In this document: in pieces, positions 12,547 through 21,763 of the stretch
Layout of the letters: every line of letters starts with the position of its first letter
Position numbering within the stretch: position 1 is the first letter of the stretch
DNA from: Lachnospiraceae bacterium UBA1759
GTDB taxonomy: Bacteria; Bacillota; Clostridia; Lachnospirales; Lachnospiraceae
Length of the DNA: 64,000 nucleotides
Reading direction: 5' to 3'
Assembly (NCBI GenBank): GCA_002315555.1
Contig: DCHF01000006.1
Location: 1-64,000 of the forward strand
Notes under the pieces: model-generated
Told to the model about the DNA's origin: nothing
Databases searched by the model: none
The model's input: only the letters and a program-made list of their open reading frames with translations
Made by a program: the position numbers and the translations under genes

Positions 12547-13101
12547 TCAAGCTCTGCCAAGGTATTCCTCGGTACGGGTATCGATACGGATAACTTCGCC
12601 CTCGTTGATGAATAACGGAATCTTGATGGTAGCGCCGGTCTCAACGGTAGCGGGCTTCATGACGTTGGTCTGAGTATCACCCTTTAAGCCGGGCTCGGTC
12701 TCGGTAACAGTCAGTTCAACAAAGTTCGGAGCTTCAACTGCGAATACATTGCCCTTGTAAGACATGATCTTGCAGATCTCGTTCTCCTTAACGAACTTCA
12801 TTGCGCTCTCAGCCAGTTCATGGGGAACCTGAACCATTTCGAAGGTTTCGGAATCCATGTAGTTGTAGAACAGACCATCATCGAAAGAGTATGCCATATC
12901 AACACGCTCTACGAAAGCATCTTCTAATTTTTCAGTCGGACGGAAAGTCTTTTCAACTACGCCGCCGTTGATAACATTTCTTAATTTAGTACGAACGAAT
13001 GCAGCACCCTTACCCGGTTTTACATGCTGGAATTCAATAACCTGGAAAACGTTACCTTCAAGTTCGAAAGTGTTACCGTTTCTGATTTCACCTGCCTGCA
13101 T
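12547..13101 (-). CDS. efp: Translation elongation factor P
   Basis: At 184 residues this is full-length EF-P with its three beta-barrel domains. The loop HVKPGKGAAFVRTKLRN carries the conserved tip lysine (K of PGKG) that is modified in many bacteria, and the C-terminus keeps IKIPLFINEGEVIRIDTRT. EF-P binds between the P and E sites of stalled ribosomes and rescues poly-proline synthesis. An AGGAGG site is eight bases before the ATG and a promoter lies at 13149-13177. A terminator follows, so it is a single-gene unit. Confidence 0.98.
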   Translation of the reverse strand: MQAGEIRNGNTFELEGNVFQVIEFQHVKPGKGAAFVRTKLRNVINGGVVEKTFRPTEKLEDAFVERVDMAYSFDDGLFYNYMDSETFEMVQVPHELAESAMKFVKENEICKIMSYKGNVFAVEAPNFVELTVTETEPGLKGDTQTNVMKPATVETGATIKIPLFINEGEVIRIDTRTEEYLGRA

Positions 13102-13148
13102 TGGATTATCCTCCTAATTCTTTCAAATCTTGCACATAGCACTAAAAT

Positions 13149-13177
13149 ATTTTATACCAACTTGAATGATTTTTCAA
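13149..13177 (-). promoter_or_regulatory. Promoter for efp
   Basis: TTGAAA, 17-base spacer, TAAAAT on the minus strand, 48 bases before the efp ATG. CTTGAA and TTCAAG flank the -35 region as a small inverted repeat. Confidence 0.65.
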
Positions 13178-13192
13178 GTGCTTATTTGCTAA

Positions 13193-13651
13193 TCAAGAAC
13201 CTTTCTTCAGAAGCTTCGTGATTTCAGCCGCAAAAGTATCCACATCCTTGAATTCACGATAAACACTTGCAAAGCGAACATACGCGACTTCATCCAGTTC
13301 GCGCAGCTTCTGCATGATGATCTCGCCGATCAGCGTGGTCGGGATCTCTTTTCTTCCGGTATTGAACAGCTGGTTCTCCAGTTCGTCCAGAAGTTCCTGG
13401 ACCTGCTCTGCGGAAACGGGACGCTTATGGCACGCTAAAAGGATACCCTTTTCTGCCTTCTGACGGTCATACTGTTCTCTGGTCTCATCCTTTTTGACCA
13501 CCATCATCGGGAATGCTTCCAGACGCTCGTAGGTGGTAAAACGCTTATTGCAGGAAATGCACTCTCTGCGGCGGCGGATGGCATTCTGCTCGTCTGCCGG
13601 ACGGGAGTCGATGACCTTGGTATCTTCACTGTTGCAAAACGGACATCTCAA
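13193..13651 (-). CDS. nrdR: Transcriptional repressor NrdR
   Basis: This 152-residue protein has the NrdR zinc ribbon (CPFC at the N-terminus, CISC 30 residues later) followed by an ATP-cone domain starting at about residue 49 (VVKKDETREQYDRQK). NrdR senses ATP/dATP and represses ribonucleotide reductase genes. The start codon is TTG (TTG AGA TGT CCG), chosen because the family begins MRCPFC and GAGG stands nine bases upstream. No nrd gene is in the window. Confidence 0.95.
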   Translation of the reverse strand: MRCPFCNSEDTKVIDSRPADEQNAIRRRRECISCNKRFTTYERLEAFPMMVVKKDETREQYDRQKAEKGILLACHKRPVSAEQVQELLDELENQLFNTGRKEIPTTLIGEIIMQKLRELDEVAYVRFASVYREFKDVDTFAAEITKLLKKGS

Positions 13652-13682
13652 CGAATTGTACCTCTTTCTTCAGATTAATCCC

Positions 13683-13711
13683 AGTATAGACAAAAAACTC
13701 GAAATCGTCAA
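13683..13711 (-). promoter_or_regulatory. Promoter for nrdR
   Basis: TTGACG, a 17-base spacer and TATACT on the minus strand, about 32 bases ahead of the nrdR start. Confidence 0.7.
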
Positions 13712-13723
13712 GCAGCACGTTTT

Positions 13724-14548
13724 TCAGAAGCGATGACTGCCGCTGCTGGAGTGATGACTGCTCGAGTGACTGCTGGAGTGACTGCTCGAATGGCTGCCGG
13801 AATGGCCGCCGGAGTAGCTTCTTCCGCCGGATGAGGAATGCCCCGAGGAATGGTAGGACGATGTCGATGTCGTGATCGGGTCATAGATCGTCTTTTTCCC
13901 GATCTCCGTCGCCGTTGCCGGCGCGCCTTCCAGAAAACGCTCCGCCGTCTTCATCATTTCGCGGTCGCCCGGACTCTTCATCGAACTCACCACACGAATG
14001 ATCACAAAATTGATCATGAACGCCAGGATCAGCGCGAGGAACGCGTTGCTTAAATACTTCATCGGCTGGGCGATCTTCTCTCCGCGCAGCACCGCCGCGA
14101 TTTCATCAAAGCCCTCGGCCGCACAGCTGTAGTAATCGCCGTGGGAGGCGTATTTGTAAATATTGTCGGTAATGGTATCGGCCCTGGAGGAGGTGATGAC
14201 ATCAGCCACGGCATCCATCGAATGGACGATGATCTCGCGGTTATCCATGTCGATGATCAGCACCACACCGTCCCTTAAGCCGATGTTTTCCACATACCAC
14301 CGCTCCGCAAAATCCCGAACACTGCCGATGTCGTTCACGGCGACCGTCGCGAACCCGACGCTTCCGTAAGGCAGTACCGCCGCCATATGTTCCCGCAGTG
14401 CTTCCTCTTCCGCATCGGTAAGAATATCCGCCGCATCGTCAAACGCTACTACCGTTTCCTGCGCTTCCGCTTTTGCCGGAATGAACAATACGGACATCAG
14501 CAAGACCATCAGTGCGATCGCCGCAAAGCTCTTCATGAATTTACGCAT
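13724..14548 (-). CDS. TPM-domain membrane protein with Ser/His/Gly-rich tail
   Basis: The 274-residue product has a signal-like N-terminal segment ending near AEAQE, then a TPM domain (about 35-160, with VLIIDMDNREIIVHS and DAVADVI), one membrane helix (about 168-190, FLALILAFMINFVII) and a cytoplasmic tail of 80 residues. The last 40 residues are almost only Ser, His and Gly. TPM domains occur in proteins for photosystem repair and in bacterial envelope proteins of uncertain role. The ATG start overlaps the stop of the zinc-ribbon gene (ATGCGTAA), with GAGGTG upstream, so the two are translationally coupled. A GTG nine bases upstream is the alternative start. Confidence 0.85.
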   Translation of the reverse strand: MRKFMKSFAAIALMVLLMSVLFIPAKAEAQETVVAFDDAADILTDAEEEALREHMAAVLPYGSVGFATVAVNDIGSVRDFAERWYVENIGLRDGVVLIIDMDNREIIVHSMDAVADVITSSRADTITDNIYKYASHGDYYSCAAEGFDEIAAVLRGEKIAQPMKYLSNAFLALILAFMINFVIIRVVSSMKSPGDREMMKTAERFLEGAPATATEIGKKTIYDPITTSTSSYHSSGHSSSGGRSYSGGHSGSHSSSHSSSHSSSHHSSSGSHRF

Positions 14549-16217
14549 GGTCGCCACCTCGCTTTCCGAACTGCGGAAGTTTTCTTGTGGTCTGCAGATT
14601 ATGCTGCTCGATGATATCGAAGACCGACCAGGCGATCAGCGCAAGCATGACCGCGGCCGCGGTATAATATGTCACATCCTGTGCAGGATTCAGAGTATAA
14701 ATAACAAGCGCGAGGATCAGGCCGGAGATCGGCTTCATCAGAGTCTTCATCCGCACCTTTTTCGGTGCCTGATAAATGACCTCCTGCTTGTTTTCACCAA
14801 GCTGGAGCCGTCTTTTCTTGATCCACTTCACCACAGCGATCGACCCGAAAACAATACCCGCGATACCCATCAGATAGACCAGGCCGCTGTCCCACACAAA
14901 GGAGACCAGCGCAATGGCCAGAATCCCGAGATAGATGACGGCAATGACGGCCATCGCCTTGATCACAAACCATCCGAGGGATATCAGGAAGCGCCGGAGT
15001 TCCAGGTTCGCGCGCTTCAGTTCCACGCCCTTCATGCTTTCCGGCATACCCTGCGCCGCGAGAACGCCCGCATCGTCCAGGTTGTTCTCCTTGGTGAACG
15101 TGCGATTGACCTGCATATTCAGAAGATACATGCTGAACAGACAGAGGAACATCGCAACGAGCAGCATCTTGACCGGAGAAAGGGTCAGGACCAGATTGAG
15201 AAGGAAAAAGATCGGAACGGCAAGGAGCAGGGAGCCCAGCACATATTTGAAGTAATCGACCGGAAGATCCGCTGCGACTTTACCGGTCTGACCATTGACG
15301 ACCGCGTAGCTGACACGCTTCTGATCACGTGTGCGGATCGCAAGGAACCAGACGGGGAACAGCCCCATGACAGCCTTATGGGCGATGGGATACACGGACT
15401 TCTTAAGATCCGCCCGGGTCACGTTGTTCCGGTTGAACATCGGGTCCTTCTGGATCTCATCAGTGAAGTAATCCCGTGCCTCATCCAGGGAATTGCCCTC
15501 GTAGATGCTCGCGGAAACATCGCCCGCGTCGGCATAGAAACCGCTCAGGTACGCCGGCGAAAACGGACGGGCCTCACGAACGTCAAAGGGGCCGGATGCG
15601 CCGGACAGCTCGTCGTCAAAGTCCGATGCCGCGTCATAGGAACGCCCCTCATACATTCCGTGGATATCCTTGTCCACGCGGATCGAGGTCCGGGTCACAT
15701 AGTTTCCGTTCCGGTATTCCTTCATCCCGGTCGCACTGATCTTAGTATGAATATTACTGGTATAAGTCCAATACGGCATATAAATACCGCGGAACCGGGC
15801 GATGTCTGCCTCCCTCCGGAGCGCATTCGGCGCAAAGATCGCCCCGCGCAGCTTCTTCTTGTATTCCCGCCGGCAATCCTCTTTGGTCTGACTGAAGGGA
15901 ATAATGTAGGTCGGTGCCTCCATGCGCATGAGACGCTTTTCCAAAAGGACCGACTCCCCGCAGAAACTGCAGAAGGTAGCCGCCGTCTCATCATAGGAGA
16001 CCAACTCGCCGCCACAGTCCGGGCACATATAGACCATCGCATCGTAGCATTTTTCCTGATCCGTCGTCTCATCGAACGGCTTTTCTCCGGCTTTTGAATA
16101 ATACTGGTCCGCCTTCAGATTCTCCACGTACTGCGCGCTTCCGCAGAAGGCACAGACCAGCATCTGCTTTTCCGGATCGAATATCATGGACGCGCCGCAT
16201 CCCTCGCATTTGATCAT
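14541..16217 (-). CDS. Zinc-ribbon membrane protein, partner of the TPM protein
   Basis: This 558-residue protein opens with two zinc ribbons: CEGCG then CAFCG at residues 4-25, and CPDCG then CSFCG at about 65-87. A soluble segment follows with MPYWTYTSNIHTKISATG. About seven hydrophobic helices fill the second half. Proteins of this type are annotated as TFIIB-type zinc-ribbon proteins in Clostridia; no enzymatic role is known to me. Coupling to the TPM gene suggests an envelope complex, which is inference. An AAAGGATCC site precedes the ATG. Confidence 0.8.
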   Translation of the reverse strand: MIKCEGCGASMIFDPEKQMLVCAFCGSAQYVENLKADQYYSKAGEKPFDETTDQEKCYDAMVYMCPDCGGELVSYDETAATFCSFCGESVLLEKRLMRMEAPTYIIPFSQTKEDCRREYKKKLRGAIFAPNALRREADIARFRGIYMPYWTYTSNIHTKISATGMKEYRNGNYVTRTSIRVDKDIHGMYEGRSYDAASDFDDELSGASGPFDVREARPFSPAYLSGFYADAGDVSASIYEGNSLDEARDYFTDEIQKDPMFNRNNVTRADLKKSVYPIAHKAVMGLFPVWFLAIRTRDQKRVSYAVVNGQTGKVAADLPVDYFKYVLGSLLLAVPIFFLLNLVLTLSPVKMLLVAMFLCLFSMYLLNMQVNRTFTKENNLDDAGVLAAQGMPESMKGVELKRANLELRRFLISLGWFVIKAMAVIAVIYLGILAIALVSFVWDSGLVYLMGIAGIVFGSIAVVKWIKKRRLQLGENKQEVIYQAPKKVRMKTLMKPISGLILALVIYTLNPAQDVTYYTAAAVMLALIAWSVFDIIEQHNLQTTRKLPQFGKRGGDHA

Positions 16218-16272
16218 AATGGATCCTTTCTTTACGCTTCCCTGCCCACGGACAGATGAAACCGCTAATCAT

Positions 16273-16318
16273 AAAAAAGCCTGCGGAAACCGGAGCGGAC
16301 CTCCGGCCCGCAGGCCTT
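16273..16318 (-). terminator. Terminator of prfC
   Basis: The stem CCTGCGG/CCGCAGG encloses a second stem CCGGAG/CTCCGG. On the minus strand it ends in a run of six T, nine bases after the prfC stop. Confidence 0.85.
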
Positions 16319-16326
16319 GTTTGTTA

Positions 16327-17925
16327 TCAGGTGAGTTCGGACATATTGCCGAATTCGGAAAGCTGTAATTTGGGGTTACGATCCTGGACCATACCGATAG
16401 ACCAGCTGTTGACGAACAGCAGCAACGGGTTGTCATTCAGGTCGGTGATACGCTTCATGTCGGACGTACCCTGGATGTGGGCAACATCGACCTCATGCGC
16501 ATTCGTGACCCAGCGGATGTACTCGTAGGGAAGCTGCTCCAGGCCGATCTCGACATGATACTCGGATTCCAGCCGGAACTTGAGAACGTCGAACTGCAGC
16601 ACGCCGACCGCACCGACGATGATTTCTTCCATACCGGAGTTCATCTCCTTGAAGATCTGCACGGCGCCTTCCAGCGCGATCTGATAAACGCCCTTGGTGA
16701 ACTGCTTTCTCTTCATGGTATCGGTCTGACGGACACGTGCAAAGTGGTCCGGTGCAAAGGTCGGGATACCGCCGAATTTAAATTTCCTGTTTCCGCCCAC
16801 CAATGTGTCGCCGATATGGTAGATGCCCGGGTCAAAGATACCGATGATGTCGCCGGCGTAAGCCTCTTCGACGATCTTACGGTCATCGGCCATCATCTGC
16901 TGCGGCTGGGTAAGGCGCAGCATACGTTCGCCCTGCATATGGTAGACTTCCATGCCGGCGGTGAACTTGCCGGAAACCACACGCATAAATGCGATACGGT
17001 CGCGGTGTGCCTTGTTCATGTTGGCCTGGATCTTGAAAACGAAGGCGGAGAAGTCGTCATCGAAGGGAGAGACCTCGCCCCCGGTGGACTGTCTGGAAAG
17101 CGGCTGGAAGGTCATGTCCAGGAAATGCTCCAGGAAGTTCTCCACACCGAAGTTCGTTAACGCGGAGCCAAAGAACACCGGAGACTGGAGACCTGCGGAC
17201 ACCTTCTCCTGATCGAACTCTTCCGCTGCGCCGTCCAGTAACTCGAGATCCTCTTTCAACTTTTCGTACGCTGCATTTCCGATAACACCTTCGGCATCAT
17301 TCATTGCTACAACTTCGGTATCCAACTCATGACGTCCGGCATCAGCAGCAAAGAATTTTGTGATTTCGTCCGTTGTACGATCATAAACGCCCTGGAACGA
17401 CTTACCGGAACCGATGGGCCAGGTGATCGGGCAGGTGCGAATGCCGAGGACGCTCTCGATCTCATCGATCAGTTCGAACGGATCGTTGATCTCACGGTCC
17501 ATCTTGTTGACAAACGTAAAGATCGGAATGTGACGCATGACACAGACCTTGAACAGCTTGATGGTCTGCGGCTCAACACCCTTTGCGCCGTCGATGACCA
17601 TGACCGCGGAATCCGCTGCCATCAGCGTACGGTAGGTATCCTCGGAGAAATCCTGATGTCCGGGGGTGTCCAGAATGTTGATGCAGTAACCGTCATATTC
17701 AAACTGCAGTACCGAAGAAGTAACGGAAATACCTCTCTGCTTTTCGATCTCCATCCAGTCGGAGACCGCATGCTTTGCAGTCTTTCTTGCCTTAACGGAA
17801 CCGGCGGAATTGATGGCACCGCCGTATAAAAGGAATTTCTCGGTCAGCGTCGTTTTACCGGCATCCGGGTGAGAAATAATGGCGAATGTTCTTCTTCTCT
17901 TAATCTCCTGATCGTATAAACCCAT
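16327..17925 (-). CDS. prfC: Peptide chain release factor 3
   Basis: At 532 residues this is full-length RF3. The G domain shows SHPDAGKTTLTEKFLLYG (P-loop), RGISVTSS (switch I), DTPGHQDFSEDTYRTL (switch II) and NKMDRE. RF3 is a translational GTPase that removes RF1/RF2 from the ribosome after peptide release. RF3 is patchily distributed among Firmicutes but common in Lachnospiraceae. AAGGAGG lies before the ATG. It has its own promoter and terminator. Confidence 0.97.
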   Translation of the reverse strand: MGLYDQEIKRRRTFAIISHPDAGKTTLTEKFLLYGGAINSAGSVKARKTAKHAVSDWMEIEKQRGISVTSSVLQFEYDGYCINILDTPGHQDFSEDTYRTLMAADSAVMVIDGAKGVEPQTIKLFKVCVMRHIPIFTFVNKMDREINDPFELIDEIESVLGIRTCPITWPIGSGKSFQGVYDRTTDEITKFFAADAGRHELDTEVVAMNDAEGVIGNAAYEKLKEDLELLDGAAEEFDQEKVSAGLQSPVFFGSALTNFGVENFLEHFLDMTFQPLSRQSTGGEVSPFDDDFSAFVFKIQANMNKAHRDRIAFMRVVSGKFTAGMEVYHMQGERMLRLTQPQQMMADDRKIVEEAYAGDIIGIFDPGIYHIGDTLVGGNRKFKFGGIPTFAPDHFARVRQTDTMKRKQFTKGVYQIALEGAVQIFKEMNSGMEEIIVGAVGVLQFDVLKFRLESEYHVEIGLEQLPYEYIRWVTNAHEVDVAHIQGTSDMKRITDLNDNPLLLFVNSWSIGMVQDRNPKLQLSEFGNMSELT

Positions 17926-17991
17926 GGGGCCTCCTTATAAAGGTCTGCGGCAGCGGCCGCATGAAAACAAATCTTAGTCATTAGCCGTAAT

Positions 17992-18020
17992 ATTATAGCA
18001 TAAGGGGGCTGTTTGTACAA
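17992..18020 (-). promoter_or_regulatory. Promoter for prfC
   Basis: TTGTAC, a 17-base spacer and a perfect TATAAT on the minus strand, about 67 bases before the prfC start. Confidence 0.75.
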
Positions 18021-18045
18021 TGAAAACATTGACTTTTTTATATGC

Positions 18046-18083
18046 AAAAAGCCTGCGGAGATCGCCGGGATCCCCGCAGGCTT
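18046..18083 (-). terminator. Terminator of the arylpyruvate operon
   Basis: AAGCCTGCGG and CCGCAGGCTT pair around a loop, followed by TTTTTGC on the minus strand. It lies 43 bases after the aminotransferase stop. Confidence 0.85.
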
Positions 18084-18125
18084 ATCACCTCGCGTAAACA
18101 AAACCGTATCCGGTCCGTCAACGGC

Positions 18126-19313
18126 TTATTTGTATTCCGCCATCAGCTTTTCAAAAGCCGGGATGGAGCGCTCGATCTTATCCTTGGACACACAGTAAGC
18201 CAGTCTTACATAGCCTTCCACACCGAAGGAATCGGACGGAACCATCAGGATGTCGTACTTCTTTGCCTTCTCACAGAATGCCTTGGCATCCGGTTCCGGA
18301 GACTTTACAAAGAGGTAGAACGCGCCGTCCGGATAGACCGCTTCAAAACCGATACCGGTCAATGCATTGTAAAGGATGTCGCGGTTGACGCGGTATGCAT
18401 TGATATCGGACGTCTTGCCCTGATTCTTTGCGATGACCTTCTGCATCATAGACGGTGCGCAGACAAAGCCCAGCGCACGACCTGCGCCTGCAACGGCCGC
18501 AAAGACATCGGTATTGCCTTCCATGCGGTTGGAAACGACAATGTAACCGATGCGCTCGCCCGGCATGGACAGAGACTTGCTGTAGGAATAGCAGACCAGG
18601 GTGTCATCGTACTCGTTGATCATGTACGGAACCTCGATGTCATCATAGACCAGTTCACGATACGGCTCATCGCTGAGTAAGAAAATCTGATGACCATATT
18701 CGGCTTCTTTCTTGCGAAGGGCGTCGCAAAGACGGTCGATGGTTTCTCTTGACAGCACCGCGCCGGACGGGTTGTTCGGTGAGTTGATGATCACGGCCTT
18801 GGTGTTGGGACCGACGGTCTCCTCAAAGGAATCGAAATCGATCTGGAACTTTTCGGTATCTGCCTTAACGACCTTGAAGACCGCACCCGCTGCCTGCGCG
18901 AATACACGGTATTCCGGGAAGAACGGCGCAACTGCCACAACTTCATCGCCCGGGCAGACCAGCGCGTTCAGGCTGATGGTCAGAGATGCCGCCGCCCCGC
19001 AGGTCATATAGATATCGTTCTTGGTCACTCCTGCATTAAAGCGCTCATTGATGCTTGCCGCAACGGCTTCCTTGACATCGTCCGCACCGGCTGCGGAAGT
19101 GTAGCCGTGAAGCGCAACGCTATCGCCCTCTAAAAGTTCGATCATGGTATCCTTTACGCAGTCCGGAGCCGGAATGCTGGGATTACCCAGACTGTAGTCA
19201 TATACATTTTCCGCGCCGACGATCTTTGCGCGCTGAAGTCCATATTCAAAAAGATCACGGATCGCACTGCGGACCTTGCCGAGTGCCTCCATTTTTTCAT
19301 TTACAACTGCCAT
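18126..19313 (-). CDS. PLP-dependent class I/II aminotransferase (likely aromatic)
   Basis: The 395-residue protein has fold-type I features: NSPNNPSGAVLS, the DEPYRELVYD turn and CYSYSKSLSMPGERIGY with the PLP-binding lysine in YSKSLS. It would move an amino group from an amino acid to a 2-oxo acid in the cytoplasm. Its position at the end of an iorA-iorB-paaK-ACT cluster suggests it makes indolepyruvate, phenylpyruvate or hydroxyphenylpyruvate for IorAB. That substrate choice is inference. GAGGAG stands before the ATG. Confidence 0.88.
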   Translation of the reverse strand: MAVVNEKMEALGKVRSAIRDLFEYGLQRAKIVGAENVYDYSLGNPSIPAPDCVKDTMIELLEGDSVALHGYTSAAGADDVKEAVAASINERFNAGVTKNDIYMTCGAAASLTISLNALVCPGDEVVAVAPFFPEYRVFAQAAGAVFKVVKADTEKFQIDFDSFEETVGPNTKAVIINSPNNPSGAVLSRETIDRLCDALRKKEAEYGHQIFLLSDEPYRELVYDDIEVPYMINEYDDTLVCYSYSKSLSMPGERIGYIVVSNRMEGNTDVFAAVAGAGRALGFVCAPSMMQKVIAKNQGKTSDINAYRVNRDILYNALTGIGFEAVYPDGAFYLFVKSPEPDAKAFCEKAKKYDILMVPSDSFGVEGYVRLAYCVSKDKIERSIPAFEKLMAEYK

Positions 19314-19318
19314 AATTA

Positions 19319-19401
19319 CTCCTCTTAAAGCCGGTTGGCTTTATTGATTCAGGATCTTTCATCCTAAAAGCCAAATCCTCTGTATCAAAAATACAGAGGA
19401 C
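19319..19401 (-). other. Two hairpins between the ACT gene and the aminotransferase gene
   Basis: In this 126-base gap the minus strand first forms CCTCTGTAT/ATACAGAGG around a five-base loop (19379-19401). It then forms GGCTTT/AAAGCC enclosing AGGAT/ATCCT. Neither has a clean U-tract, so this could be a processing site or a weak attenuator that lowers aminotransferase expression. Confidence 0.5.
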
Positions 19402-19439
19402 TTGACTAATCGTTCCCGCTGCCGGGAAGCATGTTTTTA

Positions 19440-19862
19440 TCAGATATCCGCGTCAGTCAGGATCTCATATCCCTTATCCGCAAGGATCTTTTCCACTAAG
19501 GCATTATCCTTCACGCGAAGTGCCATGTACGCCTTGTCCGTCTTATCGTTAACGATAGAGTACATATAATCCAGATTGATGCCTTCATCGGCGATCAGCT
19601 GAAGCACACGGTTCAGTTCACCGGCTTCGTTCGGGATCGCAACGGCTGCGACCTCACGGGCACTGACATTGAAACCGACATTCTTAAGAGCGGTCTTTGC
19701 TGCTTCCGGATCGGAAACCATCATACGGATGATGCCGAACTCTTCCGTATCGGCGATCATGATGGACTTTAAGTCGACACCGACTGCTGCAAGCGCTGCG
19801 GTAGTCTTTACAAGAACACCTTTCTTATTCTCCGCATAAACGGATAACTGCTTAACTGCCAT
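19440..19862 (-). CDS. Tandem ACT-domain protein
   Basis: The 140-residue protein is made of two ACT domains: LSVYAENKKGVLVKTTAAL at the start, and VAAVAIPNEAGELNRVLQL from about residue 72. ACT pairs of this kind, next to phenylacetate-CoA ligase, are common in Clostridia and probably bind an amino acid. It has no catalytic domain. Its place in the operon suggests it senses an aromatic amino acid, which is inference. Confidence 0.9.
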   Translation of the reverse strand: MAVKQLSVYAENKKGVLVKTTAALAAVGVDLKSIMIADTEEFGIIRMMVSDPEAAKTALKNVGFNVSAREVAAVAIPNEAGELNRVLQLIADEGINLDYMYSIVNDKTDKAYMALRVKDNALVEKILADKGYEILTDADI

Positions 19863-19873
19863 GATAAACCTCC

Positions 19874-21178
19874 TTAGTGCAGCTTACGACGGTCGATGAC
19901 GCGAACTGCCTTGCCTTCACTTCTGGTAATGGACTTCGGCTCTGCAAGATGGACCTTCGGGTTGATACCGAGCATGGTCTTCATTCTTTCCTGGAGCTTC
20001 TTTTCTCTTGCGGTGATGTTCTTAACAACATCGTCGCCTTCTTCCGGAGTATACTCTACGTATACATCGAAAGTATCGGTGTTGTTCTCACGATCCAGAA
20101 CGATCTGATAGTTCGGGGTGTAGCCTTCCTTTAACAGAACGGTTTCGATCTGAGACGGGAATACGTTGACGCCACGGATGATGAGCATGTCATCACTTCT
20201 GCCCTGCGGCTTCTTCATCTTAACGAAGGTACGGCCGCAAGAGCACTTTTCACGGGACAGAACGCAAAGGTCACGGGTGCGGTAACGGAGCATCGGGAAT
20301 GCCTTCTTGTCGAGGCAGGTGAATACCAGCTCACCTTCGGAGCCTTCCGGAAGGACCTCACCGGTCTCGGGATCGATGGTCTCTGCCAGGAAGTGGTCTT
20401 CATTGATGTGCATACCGGTCTGCTCTTCACACTCGAAGGAAACGCCGGGGCCGGAGATCTCGGTCAGACCGTAGATATCGTAAGCCTTGATGCCCATGGT
20501 CTCTTCGATGCTGTGACGCATCTCTTCCGTCCACGGTTCTGCACCGAAGATACCGGCCTTTAACGGAATATCTTCCGGCTTGTAGCCCATTTCCTTCAGG
20601 GTCTCGCCGATGTATGCAGCGTAAGACGGGGTGCAGCAGATGATGGATGCTTCAAGGTCCATCATGAACTGGATCTGGCGCTCGGTGTTACCGGAAGACA
20701 TCGGAAGTGTCATGCATCCGACTCTGTGAGAGCCGCCGTTTAAACCGGGGCCGCCGGTGAACAGGCCGTAGCCGTAGCAGACCTGGCAGACATCCTTTTC
20801 GGAACCGCCGACTGCAACGATGGCACGTGCGCAGCAATCTTCCCAGATATCGATATCGTCCTGTGTGTAGTAAGCAATAACGCGCTTGCCGGTGGTACCG
20901 GAAGTGGACTGGATACGAACGACCTCATCCTGCGGTACTGCAAGGAGTCCCTTCGGATATGCTTCTCTTAAATCCGCCTTGGAAAGGAACGGCAGCTTAT
21001 GCAGATCCTCGATGCCCTTGATGTCTTCCGGCTTAACGCCCTTTGCATCCATCAGATTGCGATAGTACTCTACATTATTGTAGACGTGCTTGACCTGCTC
21101 GACCAGCTTCTCGGACTGAAGTTTTCTGATCTCCTCGAGCGGCATGGTCTCAAATTCTTCCTGGTAATACTTGCCCAT
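19874..21178 (-). CDS. paaK: Phenylacetate-CoA ligase
   Basis: This 434-residue adenylate-forming enzyme has the P-loop QSTSGTTGKRVIAYYT, the YGLTEISGPG motif and the RTRDLC hinge region typical of PaaK. It activates phenylacetate or a similar aryl acid to the CoA thioester with ATP. Next to IorAB in anaerobes it may run toward ATP formation from arylacetyl-CoA, or recapture arylacetates; the direction cannot be told from sequence. It starts six bases after the iorB stop. Confidence 0.93.
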   Translation of the reverse strand: MGKYYQEEFETMPLEEIRKLQSEKLVEQVKHVYNNVEYYRNLMDAKGVKPEDIKGIEDLHKLPFLSKADLREAYPKGLLAVPQDEVVRIQSTSGTTGKRVIAYYTQDDIDIWEDCCARAIVAVGGSEKDVCQVCYGYGLFTGGPGLNGGSHRVGCMTLPMSSGNTERQIQFMMDLEASIICCTPSYAAYIGETLKEMGYKPEDIPLKAGIFGAEPWTEEMRHSIEETMGIKAYDIYGLTEISGPGVSFECEEQTGMHINEDHFLAETIDPETGEVLPEGSEGELVFTCLDKKAFPMLRYRTRDLCVLSREKCSCGRTFVKMKKPQGRSDDMLIIRGVNVFPSQIETVLLKEGYTPNYQIVLDRENNTDTFDVYVEYTPEEGDDVVKNITAREKKLQERMKTMLGINPKVHLAEPKSITRSEGKAVRVIDRRKLH

Positions 21179-21184
21179 GTTCGT

Positions 21185-21763
21185 TTACTCCTCAAAATTT
21201 CTTCCAAGCATAAATGCCTTTTTGTTGACCTCGCGGAACTTCTCCGCAACCACGGTGTCGATCGCCTTCATCCATTCCTCCACGTCGAGGTCAAAATAGC
21301 GTGAAAGTCTGCCCATGAGGACGATGTTTACTGCTTTTGACGTACCGGCTTCCTCCGCTAAAGTAAGGGCGTCAATTGCGTCGACCTTGAGGCCCTGTTC
21401 CGTCAGCTTGTCCAGTACATCGTGCGGATATTCCGCTGCGCCGATAATGACCGGCATCGGGTCGATCTCGCGGCTGTTCACCACGATCTGACCGTCTTTT
21501 TTCAGGCAATGCGCATAACGTGCCGCTTCCAGCTTCTCAAAAGAGATGATGTAGTCCGCTTCGCCTTCCTTGATGATGGGGCTGTACACCGCATCACCGT
21601 ATTTCACGTAAGTCACGACGCTGCCGCCACGCTGGCTCATGCCGTGCACTTCTGAAACCTTAACTTCTTTTCCCGTCTGCAGGAGCACCTGTCCCAGGAG
21701 ACGGCTTGCGAGGAGGGAACCCTGTCCGCCCACGCCGACGATCATGAATCCAACAGTCTTCAT
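21185..21763 (-). CDS. iorB: Indolepyruvate:ferredoxin oxidoreductase, beta subunit
   Basis: The 192-residue protein is the gamma-domain type subunit of 2-oxoacid:ferredoxin oxidoreductases, with the opening MIVGVGGQGSLLASRLLGQV and the segment EVHGMSQRGGSVVTYVKYG. With IorA it oxidises arylpyruvates to aryl-acetyl-CoA, reducing ferredoxin. Its ATG overlaps the iorA stop by four bases, fitting an obligate complex. Confidence 0.95.
   Translation of the reverse strand: MKTVGFMIVGVGGQGSLLASRLLGQVLLQTGKEVKVSEVHGMSQRGGSVVTYVKYGDAVYSPIIKEGEADYIISFEKLEAARYAHCLKKDGQIVVNSREIDPMPVIIGAAEYPHDVLDKLTEQGLKVDAIDALTLAEEAGTSKAVNIVLMGRLSRYFDLDVEEWMKAIDTVVAEKFREVNKKAFMLGRNFEE

Noticed and set aside
14481..16097. 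Long plus-strand frame of 538 codons opposite the zinc-ribbon gene
   Set aside because: It has no ribosome-binding site or recognisable motif and is charged-residue rich, typical of the antisense of a GC-leaning gene.
19319..19439. T-box or amino acid riboswitch before the aminotransferase gene
   Set aside because: The two hairpins lack a T-box sequence, specifier loop or known aptamer core.
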